In this document: positions 8,443 through 16,163 of the stretch, in pieces
Numbering within the stretch: position 1 is the stretch's first letter
Layout: every line of letters starts with the position of its first letter
Assembly (NCBI GenBank): GCA_041752455.1
Contig: JBGSWL010000108.1
Coordinates: 1-31,116 of the forward strand
Direction: 5' to 3'
Source: JBGSWL01 sp041752455
GTDB taxonomy: Bacteria > Pseudomonadota > Alphaproteobacteria > Rhizobiales > Rhizobiaceae
DNA: 31,116 nucleotides
The notes under the pieces: model-generated
What the model was told of the DNA's origin: nothing
The model's input: only the letters and a program-made list of their open reading frames with translations
Database searches by the model: none
Position numbers and translations under genes: made by a program

Positions 8443-8472
8443 AACCCCGGCGGAGCGATCCGCCGGGGTTTT
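8443..8472 (+). terminator. Intrinsic terminator after the livK-like gene
   Basis: A perfect 12-bp stem, AACCCCGGCGGA (8443-8454) pairing with TCCGCCGGGGTT (8459-8470), closes a GCGA tetraloop and runs into TTTT (8469-8472). It begins 23 nt after the livK-like stop codon. Confidence 0.88.
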
Positions 8473-8759
8473 GATTCGAGGTGATGCAAGCCCTCGAAGG
8501 ACGAAAACCCGCCTTGGAGCGAGTCGCACGCATTGTTTGTCGGCTTTTTCCACCGCCGCGCATCCGCGAATCGTGCACTGTGAGCATGCGACTCGCCGGA
8601 GAATTGAGCGATTCCCGCGTCCAGCCGGCTAACAAGCGTTATTAGTATCGTCATAAAACTGACATATCTGTGGATAACTTTTTGAAGCCTTAGACAGAGT
8701 GCCAAACCGCGCTCACCCTTTCGTGCCTGTTCAACCGTTTTTTCGGGAGGCACGACACT
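8473..8759. other. Intergenic stretch with inverted repeats, no gene seen
   Basis: No credible reading frame lies between the terminator and the SNase-like gene. Two structured elements are visible. One is a hairpin, TTCGAGG (8475-8481) pairing with CCTCGAA (8492-8498). The other is a perfect 10-bp inverted repeat, GCGAGTCGCA (8519-8528) and TGCGACTCGC (8587-8596), separated by 58 nt. The region from about 8640 is AT-richer and probably holds the promoter of the downstream gene. GGGAGG (8745-8750) is its ribosome site. A small RNA is possible but not shown. Confidence 0.3.
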
Positions 8760-9290
8760 TTGGTGACTTCAGAGACGCATTCGCCGGGCTCAGCAGGCCA
8801 TCTGGTTGCATTTGCTGGCGCCATCACACTCAGCTTCATGCTGACTGCCGCAACGCTGGCAACCGAGCTGACAAAACCTGGAACCAAGAAGCCAATTCTG
8901 ACGACGGGCATCGAAGCCGTCGACGGGCGCACATTCACCGACAAGCACAACCAGCTCTACCGGCTTGTCGATATCCGCACGCCGGAAGAAGGCGACATCT
9001 GCAAGGACAGCGGCGGCGCGCTCTATGATTGCGCGGCGCGGGTCAAGGTCATGCTGCGAACCATCGCGGGAGGCTTCATCAACTGCCTCCCCGCCGGAGA
9101 ACCCCACGCGAACGGTGCCTTGCCGGTCCGCTGCACAGACATGGCGGATCGGGACATTGGCCGCCTGATGGTGGCTGCCGGTTGGGCACTGCCCGATGAA
9201 ACCGGCATTGATCTGGCGTTCGATGCCATGGAAGCCCAGGCCCGAGGCAAGGGCCTCTGGCAGGGGCGGTTTCGCATCAAGCGGCGCTGA
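8760..9290 (+). CDS. SNase-like (thermonuclease-fold) secreted protein, probably without canonical calcium-dependent activity
   Basis: A 176-residue protein with an N-terminal hydrophobic export segment (about 14-35) and an OB-fold staphylococcal nuclease-like domain (about 48-172). Aligned by eye with staphylococcal nuclease, catalytic Arg35, Glu43 and Arg87 correspond to Arg68, Glu76 and Arg135. The calcium ligands Asp21 and Asp40 correspond to Arg57 (VDGRTFT) and Arg73 (DIRTPE). Four cysteines (81, 91, 109, 125) suggest disulfides in the periplasm. A canonical calcium-dependent nuclease is therefore doubtful. Start: TTG at 8760 lies 9 nt after GGGAGG; the GTG at 8763 is the alternative. 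The gene is convergent with the SH3-domain gene, with stops only 5 nt apart. Confidence 0.8.
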   Translation: MVTSETHSPGSAGHLVAFAGAITLSFMLTAATLATELTKPGTKKPILTTGIEAVDGRTFTDKHNQLYRLVDIRTPEEGDICKDSGGALYDCAARVKVMLRTIAGGFINCLPAGEPHANGALPVRCTDMADRDIGRLMVAAGWALPDETGIDLAFDAMEAQARGKGLWQGRFRIKRR

Positions 9291-9295
9291 CCGGT

Positions 9296-10081
9296 TCACT
9301 CGCGGCGGATGAACGACTTGTAGATATAGCCATCCTGCCCGTCGAAGGCGACGCGGCACCAATGGCGGCAATTCGGCTGCGCCCGGATTTCGGCGCCCGA
9401 TGGAACGATGGTGATGGTGCGGCCTTCATTGTCCGGGCTGGCCCGCATGTTCACCCAACTGTTGGTCCAAGCGACGGGAAGTGCAACTTCGGCTTCAGCC
9501 TCAGGCTTTGGTGCCACGGCGGGCTCGATCGGAACTTTGAAGAATTCAGCACCGGCTGCGGCCATTTCCGCTTCGAGCGCGGCGACCTCGTCCGGCGTTT
9601 CGGCGACGTCGACCGGTTCAACATCGGCAAGTGAGGCGATGGATGCTTCTGATGCCGACGGCCCTGCGACGGTCGCAGCTGAAGACGCCGGCGCTTCGTT
9701 TTCCGCAACGGCATGAGCCTGCGCCACCCGATCAATCGACGATGGAGTTGGCTGGAGGTCATCGGCCGAAAATGGCCGGACGTCCGATTTCGGGTTTTCA
9801 AAGGTCGTGATCGGCGTTGCGGCGGGAGCAATGGCGGCCACCGTTTCCATGGAAGGCGGTGTCGCGACCGGAGCCGTTGCGGGGGCAGCCTCTGCCTTCC
9901 CGACCGACTGGATCATCGCTGCCTGTTCGTTTGGAGGGCCGTAAAGTGAAGTCAAGCCTGCCACGAGGCCGACACCAGCGGCAGCGCTGCAGCCGATGAT
10001 CGCGGCGTGGATGAGGTTGGTGGTGGTGACGGAGGCCTTGCGCGGCCTTGCCGCTAGAAAAGCTGAACGTTCTGAACGCAT
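9296..10081 (-). CDS. Membrane-anchored SH3-domain protein
   Basis: A 261-residue protein in three parts. A short basic N-terminus leads into one hydrophobic segment (about 22-46, with IHAAIIGCSAAAGVGLVAGL). Next comes a long Ala/Pro/Glu/Val-rich linker (about 55-195). Last is a C-terminal bacterial SH3-like domain (about 198-261: WVNMRASPDNEGRTITIVP, then WCRVAFDGQDGYIYKSFI). The topology suggests an inner-membrane anchor with the SH3 domain in the periplasm. Bacterial SH3 domains often bind peptidoglycan or cell-wall peptides, so an envelope role is inferred. AGGGAG about 9 nt before the ATG supports the start at 10081. It lies 128 nt beyond the epimerase on the same strand and probably has its own promoter. 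Confidence 0.82.
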   Translation of the reverse strand: MRSERSAFLAARPRKASVTTTNLIHAAIIGCSAAAGVGLVAGLTSLYGPPNEQAAMIQSVGKAEAAPATAPVATPPSMETVAAIAPAATPITTFENPKSDVRPFSADDLQPTPSSIDRVAQAHAVAENEAPASSAATVAGPSASEASIASLADVEPVDVAETPDEVAALEAEMAAAGAEFFKVPIEPAVAPKPEAEAEVALPVAWTNSWVNMRASPDNEGRTITIVPSGAEIRAQPNCRHWCRVAFDGQDGYIYKSFIRRE

Positions 10082-10209
10082 GTCTGCCTACTCCCTGAAC
10101 CCCTCCGGGACACAGCGATAAGGCGCAATTCGGGTCTCAAAACGGCAAGTCCACTCACTTTCGGAATCAGGGCGAAAGGGATGCTGAGACAGGTTGGCGT
10201 TCTGTTGTT

Positions 10210-11118
10210 TCAGGCGCCGATCTCGTCGCGCCAGTCATTGTGGACCGGTTGGAAACCGAGCATCCGCCGCGCCTTGTCGATCACGTAGACCGTCTCGTTG
10301 CCGACGAAGTCACGCTTGCGCGGCACTCCCTGATAGTAGCGGTCGATGATCTCCGCCGTGGTCAGCGCTACCGAATGGTTCTCGTTGGCAGCGTTGAAGA
10401 TTTCGAAGCCCAGACCGTCGGTGCGCAGCATCCGGTCGACCATCAGGCCAAGATCGCGCGCGTCGATGTAGGCAAAGATGTTGCGACGGCGCAGATCGGG
10501 GTCCCGCACATAGGCCGGGAACTTGACCGCATATTCGTGCGGCTCGATCACATTGTTGATGCGGATGCCATAGATGTCGACGCCCGTGCGGCGCTGGAAC
10601 GAGCGTGCCGTCACCTCGTTGGCGACCTTCGACATGGCGTAGGAATCCTCCGGAACGACCGGGTGATCCTCGTCGACCGGAAGGTAGTCGGGCTTGCGCT
10701 CGCCGTCGGCAAAACAGATGCCGTAGGTGGTTTCAGACGACGCAAAGATGATCTTGCGCACGCCGCTTTTGACCGCAGCCTCAATGACATTGTAGGTGCC
10801 CATCACATTGACGCGGTAGGTCTCGTTGTCCGGATGGATCAGGATGCGCGGCACGGCGGCAAAGTGCACCACGGCATCAAACGATGGCACACCGGTTCCC
10901 GGCTCCATCTCGCCGAAATTGGCATACATGCGCATGGCGTTGAACATCTGGCCGCTGTCGGTGATGTCGGCAATCAGATTGTCGACGCCGGGCAGATCGA
11001 GCGGCTTGAGATCGATGTTGAGGACGCGGTGGCCCTTCTCGAGCAGATGGGCGATCACATGGAGACCAGCCTTGCCGCTGCCGCCGGTAAAAAGCACACG
11101 CTGGGGCCGGTCTGGCAT
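10210..11118 (-). CDS. NAD-dependent epimerase/dehydratase (extended SDR family)
   Basis: A 302-residue protein with the Rossmann glycine motif near the N-terminus (VLFTGGSGKAGLHVIAHLLE), a DAVVHFAA strand, Ser/Thr in FASSETTYG and the catalytic YxxxK as YAMSK (EDSYAMSKVANE). These are hallmarks of extended short-chain dehydrogenases acting on nucleotide sugars or related carbohydrates. The exact substrate is not evident. The ATG at 11118 follows AAGGA with an 8-nt spacer; the frame stays open upstream into livM, but that extension has no family similarity. It begins 49 nt after the livM stop on the same strand, so it may be read through from the liv operon. A link with the polysaccharide region 5 kb away is possible but speculative. 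Confidence 0.86.
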   Translation of the reverse strand: MPDRPQRVLFTGGSGKAGLHVIAHLLEKGHRVLNIDLKPLDLPGVDNLIADITDSGQMFNAMRMYANFGEMEPGTGVPSFDAVVHFAAVPRILIHPDNETYRVNVMGTYNVIEAAVKSGVRKIIFASSETTYGICFADGERKPDYLPVDEDHPVVPEDSYAMSKVANEVTARSFQRRTGVDIYGIRINNVIEPHEYAVKFPAYVRDPDLRRRNIFAYIDARDLGLMVDRMLRTDGLGFEIFNAANENHSVALTTAEIIDRYYQGVPRKRDFVGNETVYVIDKARRMLGFQPVHNDWRDEIGA

Positions 11119-11167
11119 CGGGCAATCCTTCAGATGTGACGGATGCGGGCTGGATCGCCCGATCAGG

Positions 11168-12625
11168 TCAGGTATGGCGAACCGGTTCGGGCAGGATGCC
11201 CTTCGGCGTAAAGCGCATGAAAAGCAGCAGCACCAGCCCCATGACGAACAGGCGGAACGGCGCCGCAATATCCTGCAGGTGAGCATAGAGCGGCGAAGCC
11301 GGGTCCATGTTGGCGGACAGTTGTGCGACAATCCACGATCCTGCCGGTTCTGCCTGCACCCAGGTGAACCAGATGATGAACCCCCCAAGCACCGCACCGA
11401 GATTGTTGCCGGAACCGCCGACGATCACCATCACCCAGATCAGGAAGGTGAAGCGCAGCGGATTGTAGGTGCCGGGGGTGAACTGGCCGTCCAGTGTCGT
11501 CATCATGGCACCGGCGATGCCGATGATCGCAGAGCCGAGCACGAACACCTGCAAGTGGCGTTTGGTGATGTTCTTGCCCATGGCGGCCGCGGCTTCTTCA
11601 TTGTCGCGGATCGCGCGCATCATCCGGCCCCAGGGCGAATTCAGCGCACGCACGCACAGGGCCAGAAGGATCAGCAGCACGACGGTGAAGGCACCGGCGT
11701 AGCAGAGTTTGACGAAGTGGCCGGAGAAGTCGACGATGTAGGAGCGCAGCGCCTCGTCACGCGCGGCGCCTTCGAGAGCCGAAAGCGGTCCCTGATAAAG
11801 CCGCGCGACAAGATCGCTGAACCAGGCTTCGCCCTGCAACTGGATCTCGTAGGGGATCGGCGCGCGCGGCAGGCCGGTGACATTCTTGACGCCGCGGGCG
11901 AGCCAGTCCTCGTTCTTCAAGACGGCGATGACGATTTCTGAAATACCCAGCGTGGCAATCGCCAGATAGTCGGTGCGAAGGCCGAGCGCGATCTTGCCGA
12001 TCATCCAGGCGACGGCTGCGGCCAAAAGACCACCGGCAAGCCAGGAGACCATGATCGGCAGGCCGAGACCGCCGATGAAGCCGGTGCGCGCCGGATCGAC
12101 TGCTTCGATCGCACCGGTCGCTGCACCAAACACCGGCCGCAGCAGCGCATAAGAAGCGACCAGTGCAACGAAGACCAGGAACGACCGCAGGCGGCCTTTG
12201 GTGTTGGAAGCAATGAAGGCAATCGTTGCAATCGAGCCCAAAAGGATCAGCCCCGACAGCGCCAGATTGCGCCCGCCTGCGACCAGCGCCTCGGTGACCG
12301 GCGGATGGGCGATGAGCACGGCGGAAACCCCGCCGAGCGCGGTAAACGCCATGACACCGGCATTGAACAGCCCGGCATAACCCCATTGCAGGTTGAGGCC
12401 CATCGCCATGACCGCCGAAACGAGGCTCATGTTGAGAATGGCAAGCGCGACGGCAGGAGACTGGAAAACGGCGGTCGCAACCAGCGCACCGGCCATCGCC
12501 GCAAAGGCCAGCGGCGCGCGCCATGGCGACTGGCGCCGCTCGACGATGGCATGTACCGGACGCTCATCCTTGCCGGTGGTTTCGGCCTCGGCAGCAGCGG
12601 GATTGACGGCAGTCACATCACTCAT
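11168..12625 (-). CDS. livM: Branched-chain amino acid-type ABC transporter permease LivM
   Basis: A 485-residue polytopic membrane protein of the BPD_transp_2 family. A cytoplasmic N-terminus of about 35 residues is followed by many hydrophobic segments. Family landmarks are AMGLNLQWGYAGLFNAGVMA, GLRTDYLAIATLGISEI and the EAA-like region RAIRDNEEAAAAMGKNITK, which contacts the ATPases, then GGSGNNLGAVLGG near the end. It is longer than the E. coli protein because of extra segments around residues 120-190 and a loop near 265-300. It forms the second membrane subunit with LivH. Its ATG (12625) overlaps the livH stop by 4 nt (ATGA), a sign of translational coupling. Confidence 0.93.
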   Translation of the reverse strand: MSDVTAVNPAAAEAETTGKDERPVHAIVERRQSPWRAPLAFAAMAGALVATAVFQSPAVALAILNMSLVSAVMAMGLNLQWGYAGLFNAGVMAFTALGGVSAVLIAHPPVTEALVAGGRNLALSGLILLGSIATIAFIASNTKGRLRSFLVFVALVASYALLRPVFGAATGAIEAVDPARTGFIGGLGLPIMVSWLAGGLLAAAVAWMIGKIALGLRTDYLAIATLGISEIVIAVLKNEDWLARGVKNVTGLPRAPIPYEIQLQGEAWFSDLVARLYQGPLSALEGAARDEALRSYIVDFSGHFVKLCYAGAFTVVLLILLALCVRALNSPWGRMMRAIRDNEEAAAAMGKNITKRHLQVFVLGSAIIGIAGAMMTTLDGQFTPGTYNPLRFTFLIWVMVIVGGSGNNLGAVLGGFIIWFTWVQAEPAGSWIVAQLSANMDPASPLYAHLQDIAAPFRLFVMGLVLLLFMRFTPKGILPEPVRHT

Positions 12626-13647
12626 TTGATCACGGCTCCCCGGAAGATGCCGGTCGGCCGCACCAGCAGCACGACGACGAGGATGATGAAGGACACGGCG
12701 AACTTGTAGTCCGTCGACAGGAACTGCAGCAGCCCGCCCGGCGCCATTTCCTCGGGCACCAGATAAGTCGCGAACTTCTTGTAGGCGTAGGTCATCATCA
12801 CCTCGGAGAAGGCAACGACATAACCGCCGACCACCGCGCCGATCGGCTGGCCGATGCCGCCAAGGATCGCGGCGGCAAAGATCGGCAGCAGAAGCTGGAA
12901 ATAGGTGAACGGCTTGAAGCTCTTGTCGAGGCCGTAGAGCGTTCCGGCAATGGTTGCGAGCGCTGCCGCGATGATCCACGTCACCAGCACGACCCGTTCG
13001 GGATTGATGCCGGACAGCAGCGCCAGATCCTCGTTGTCGGAATAGGCGCGCATCGCCTTGCCGGTGCGTGAACGCGCCAGAAACGTGAACAGCAGGACGA
13101 CAACCACAAGGGCCACCACGACGGTGATGGCGGCGGTCGTCTGGATGGTCAGTCCTTCGGCAAGGCCGGTCATTTCGCGGAACTGCGTCGCGTTGATCAC
13201 AAAACGCTCGCCATCGGTGAAGCGGCGGTCCTCGGTGCCCATAATGAAGCGCACGATCGCCGACAGCATGAACATCACGCCGACGGACGCGATGACGAAG
13301 ACCACAGGCGCGGCGCGCCGCTTGCGGTAGAACTTGAACACCGCGCGGTCGATGAAGATCGCAAAGATCGCCGTCAGGATGATGGCCGGGACCAGCGCGA
13401 TCAGGGCTGTCGGTACCGGGCCGGCGGTGATCCCCTGCGCCTGCAACCACCAGGTGATCAGGATCACCATCGAGGTGCCGAACGCCATCAGGTCGCCATG
13501 GGCGAAATTGGCAAAACGCAGGATGCCGAACACCAGGGTCACACCAAGCGCGCCAAGCGCCAGCTGCGAGCCATAGGACAGCGCCGGCACCAGCACGAAA
13601 TTGGCCAGAAGGACGAAGGCGTTCAGGATGTCGGTTGCTTCAGGCAT
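12622..13647 (-). CDS. livH: Branched-chain amino acid-type ABC transporter permease LivH
   Basis: A 341-residue membrane protein of the LivH type with around eight hydrophobic segments. Diagnostic stretches are LALGALGVTLVFGILRFANF followed by AHGDLMAFG, RAYSDNEDLALLSGINPERV (the coupling loop) and AAILGGIGQPIGAVVGGYVV. It pairs with LivM to form the inner-membrane channel for the substrate delivered by the periplasmic binding protein. The gene lies 8 nt downstream of livF and overlaps livM by 4 nt, so the order livG-livF-livH-livM is a single operon. No regulatory site is visible inside it. Confidence 0.94.
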   Translation of the reverse strand: MPEATDILNAFVLLANFVLVPALSYGSQLALGALGVTLVFGILRFANFAHGDLMAFGTSMVILITWWLQAQGITAGPVPTALIALVPAIILTAIFAIFIDRAVFKFYRKRRAAPVVFVIASVGVMFMLSAIVRFIMGTEDRRFTDGERFVINATQFREMTGLAEGLTIQTTAAITVVVALVVVVLLFTFLARSRTGKAMRAYSDNEDLALLSGINPERVVLVTWIIAAALATIAGTLYGLDKSFKPFTYFQLLLPIFAAAILGGIGQPIGAVVGGYVVAFSEVMMTYAYKKFATYLVPEEMAPGGLLQFLSTDYKFAVSFIILVVVLLVRPTGIFRGAVIK

Positions 13648-13655
13648 GTGCGGCC

Positions 13656-14357
13656 TCAGCCCCCCAGGAACGATTTGCGGACTTCGGGATTGGCGAGCAG
13701 TTCCTCGCCGGTTCCGGTGCGCCAGTTGCGGCCGCCGACCAGCACGTAACCCCGGTCGGCAATTTCCAGCGCCTGGCGGGCATTCTGCTCGACCATCAGG
13801 ATCGCAAGGCCGGTCGCGCGCACCTCGAGGATGCGGTCGAACAATTCGTCCATGACGATTGGCGATACGCCTGCCGTCGGCTCGTCCAGCATCAGGACGG
13901 AGGGCCTCGTCATCAGCGCGCGGCCAACCGCGACCTGCTGGCGCTGGCCGCCGGAGAGTTCGCCGGCACGCTGGCGCCGCTTGGTCTTGAGGATCGGGAA
14001 CAGGTGGTAGACCTGCTCCATGGTCTGGCGAATGTTGTCACGGCGCAGATAGGCGCCCATTTCGAGGTTTTCCTCGACACTCATCGTGCCGAAGACGTTG
14101 TTGGTCTGCGGCACGAAGGCGATGCCCTCGGCAACGCGCGCCTGTGGCGACAGGCTGGTGATGTCGCGGCCTTCCAGCGTCACCTTGCCGCCGCGCAGTT
14201 TCAACATGCCGAGCATGGCTTTCATCGCGGTCGACTTGCCGGCGCCATTGGGCCCGACAATCACGGCGATCTCGCCCTTTTCGACGCCGATGGTACAATC
14301 CTTCAGGATGTCGGCGGCCCCGTATCCGCCGGTCATGGTTTCGCCCGCCAGAAACAT
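13656..14357 (-). CDS. livF: Branched-chain amino acid-type ABC transporter ATP-binding protein LivF
   Basis: A 233-residue ABC ATPase with Walker A GPNGAGKST, the signature LSGGQRQQ, Walker B VLMLDEP and the switch histidine position replaced by Gln in VEQNA, which is usual for LivF. It is the second ATPase of the LivFGHM complex, powering import from the cytoplasmic face. It starts 3 nt after the livG stop, and the livH start follows 8 nt further on. Full length for the family. Confidence 0.94.
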   Translation of the reverse strand: MFLAGETMTGGYGAADILKDCTIGVEKGEIAVIVGPNGAGKSTAMKAMLGMLKLRGGKVTLEGRDITSLSPQARVAEGIAFVPQTNNVFGTMSVEENLEMGAYLRRDNIRQTMEQVYHLFPILKTKRRQRAGELSGGQRQQVAVGRALMTRPSVLMLDEPTAGVSPIVMDELFDRILEVRATGLAILMVEQNARQALEIADRGYVLVGGRNWRTGTGEELLANPEVRKSFLGG

Positions 14358-14360
14358 CAG

Positions 14361-15164
14361 TCAGGCCCCTGCCCGTTCGGCTGCCACGGCAGCGGGTGTC
14401 TTGTTTTTCAGGCCGCGGCCAAGATACGCCTCGATCACCGCCTCATTGTTGCGAACCTCTGCGGCGGTGCCCTGCGCCAGCACGGCGCCCTCGGCCATGA
14501 CGATCACCGGATCGCAGAGCCGACCGATGAAATCCATGTCATGCTCGATCATGCAGAAGGTGTAGCCGCGTTCGCGGTTGAGGCGAATGATCGTGTCGCC
14601 GATCTCGTTCAACAGCGTGCGGTTGACGCCAGCGCCAACCTCGTCAAGCAGCACGACCTTGGCATCAACCATCATGGTGCGGCCAAGTTCGACCAGCTTC
14701 TTCTGGCCGCCGGAAAGATTGCCGGCCAGCTCCTGGGCCAGATGCTTGAGATTGAGGAAGTCGATCACCTCCAGCGCGCGGGCGCGGATTTCAGCTTCCT
14801 GACGGCGGACCTCACCATAAGAAAACCAGGCTGCCATCAGGCTCTCGCCGGCCTGGTTGCCGGGCACCATCATCAGGTTTTCAAGCACCGTGAGCGACGA
14901 GAATTCGTGCGCCATCTGGAAAGTGCGCAGCAGGCCTTTTTCAAACAACTGATGCGGCCCGAGCCCCGTTACATCTTCACCATCGAGAAGGATGCGTCCG
15001 CTGGTCGGCTTGATGTTGCCGGCGATGATGTTGAACAGCGTTGTCTTGCCCGCACCGTTCGGACCGATCAGGCCGGTGATCGAGCCCGGCGCAACGCGGA
15101 TGCTCGCGTTGTCGACGGCGTGAACACCGCCAAACTTCTTGGACACACTCTGAACTTCGATCAT
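14361..15164 (-). CDS. livG: Branched-chain amino acid-type ABC transporter ATP-binding protein LivG
   Basis: A 267-residue ABC ATPase. Visible are Walker A GPNGAGKTT, the Q-loop in RTFQMAHEF, the signature LSGGQKK, Walker B VVLLDEV (Val in place of the usual Pro, tolerated in this subfamily), the switch His in IEHDMDF and the LivG-type C-terminal tail (IEAYLGRG). It is the first gene of the livGFHM run on this strand. A promoter is expected in the 89 nt separating it from proC. The binding protein gene lies apart, at 7238 on the other strand. Confidence 0.94.
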   Translation of the reverse strand: MIEVQSVSKKFGGVHAVDNASIRVAPGSITGLIGPNGAGKTTLFNIIAGNIKPTSGRILLDGEDVTGLGPHQLFEKGLLRTFQMAHEFSSLTVLENLMMVPGNQAGESLMAAWFSYGEVRRQEAEIRARALEVIDFLNLKHLAQELAGNLSGGQKKLVELGRTMMVDAKVVLLDEVGAGVNRTLLNEIGDTIIRLNRERGYTFCMIEHDMDFIGRLCDPVIVMAEGAVLAQGTAAEVRNNEAVIEAYLGRGLKNKTPAAVAAERAGA

Positions 15165-15253
15165 CGGGAACGCGGACTTTCGGGTTTTTTCCTGTCAATC
15201 ACGCTTGATTGGCAAAGGCAACAGATTTGGGCAACAGGTTCGGAACGTTCGGC
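15165..15253 (-). promoter_or_regulatory. Short region upstream of livG with inverted and direct repeats
   Basis: CAATCA (15196-15201) and TGATTG (15206-15211) form a 6-bp inverted repeat around CGCT. Next to it GGCAACAG occurs twice (15217-15224 and 15230-15237), 13 bp apart. No T-run follows the dyad on the minus strand, so it does not look like the proC terminator. It could be an operator for the liv operon. Evidence is limited to the repeats and position. Confidence 0.3.
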
Positions 15254-16084
15254 TCAGGCACCAAGCTCGACCGACCGCTTGCGCGCTGCTTCCACCGCCT
15301 CGGTGACAAGTTCGGTGAGGCCGGCACCGGGCCGCATCAGCACCGAGAGCGCTGCCGCCGTGGTGCCATTGGGGCTAGTGACCTGCGCGCGCAGCAGCGC
15401 AGGGTCCTGCCCGCTCCGCGCCGCATAGACGCCGGAACCGTGCACCGTCTGCAGGGCAAGATCGCCGGCGATTTCCGCAGGCAGGCCTGCTGCAATCCCG
15501 GCAGCGCGCAACGCTTCGATCAGATGGAACACATAGGCCGGACCGGAACCGGAGACGGCGGTGACCGCATCCATCAATGCCTCATCGTCGATGGTCGCGA
15601 CACGGCCGCTGGCGGCCATCATCGCGCGCACCGTTTCGGTCTGGCGCTGGGTGACGTTGGCGTTGGATACCATCACCATCATGCCTTCGCCGACAGCAGC
15701 GGGCGTGTTGGGCATGACGCGAACGATGGCAGCCGCGTCGCCGAGATCGGCCGCGATCGTGGCCAGGCGCGTTCCCGCCGCAACGCTGACAAAGACCGGT
15801 GGCTCTGCCAGTTCGGCAAAGCGGCGGTAGTACGGCACGACCGCGGCCATCACCTGTGGCTTGACGGCGATGACGATCACATCGGGAGCAAGGGTTGCCG
15901 GCAAATCCTTGGCATCGGCGACAACATGCGCGCCTTCGTCGCGGGCGCGGTCACACAACGCCTCGCCGGGTTCGACCACATGGATCGCGCCGGGTTCCAT
16001 GACGCCGCTCGCCAGCCAGCCGCGCAGCATGGCGTGGCCCATATTGCCGCAACCGACCAGAATTGCTGTTGTCTTTCGATCCAT
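15254..16084 (-). CDS. proC: Pyrroline-5-carboxylate reductase
   Basis: A 276-residue protein matching ProC, which reduces pyrroline-5-carboxylate to proline with NAD(P)H in the cytoplasm. The N-terminal Rossmann motif is VGCGNMGHAM, followed by VIAVKPQVM, VRVMPNTPAAVGEGM and the signature DAVTAVSGSGPAYVFHLIEA in the C-terminal dimerisation domain. Length is normal. The frame is open upstream of the ATG at 16084, but that extension lacks family similarity. The gene sits 79 nt downstream of the O-antigen ligase-like gene and 89 nt upstream of livG, all on the minus strand; there is no functional tie to either. Confidence 0.95.
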   Translation of the reverse strand: MDRKTTAILVGCGNMGHAMLRGWLASGVMEPGAIHVVEPGEALCDRARDEGAHVVADAKDLPATLAPDVIVIAVKPQVMAAVVPYYRRFAELAEPPVFVSVAAGTRLATIAADLGDAAAIVRVMPNTPAAVGEGMMVMVSNANVTQRQTETVRAMMAASGRVATIDDEALMDAVTAVSGSGPAYVFHLIEALRAAGIAAGLPAEIAGDLALQTVHGSGVYAARSGQDPALLRAQVTSPNGTTAAALSVLMRPGAGLTELVTEAVEAARKRSVELGA

Positions 16085-16163
16085 GTGTTCCCGAAACTCC
16101 GACTTTCCGCCCGATCCTGCGACGGCAGGCAGGCGCTTGCAAGGTCGCGTATCGGGTTCGGGG

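Noticed and set aside
12626..13450. In-frame upstream extension of livM across livH (760 residues in total)
   Set aside because: The extension reads livH out of frame and is Arg-rich. The true livM start at 12625 overlaps the livH stop as ATGA.
13635..15428. A 597-residue open frame antisense to livF and livG
   Set aside because: The opposite strand encodes two complete ABC ATPases with all motifs. The antisense product resembles nothing and runs on into proC.
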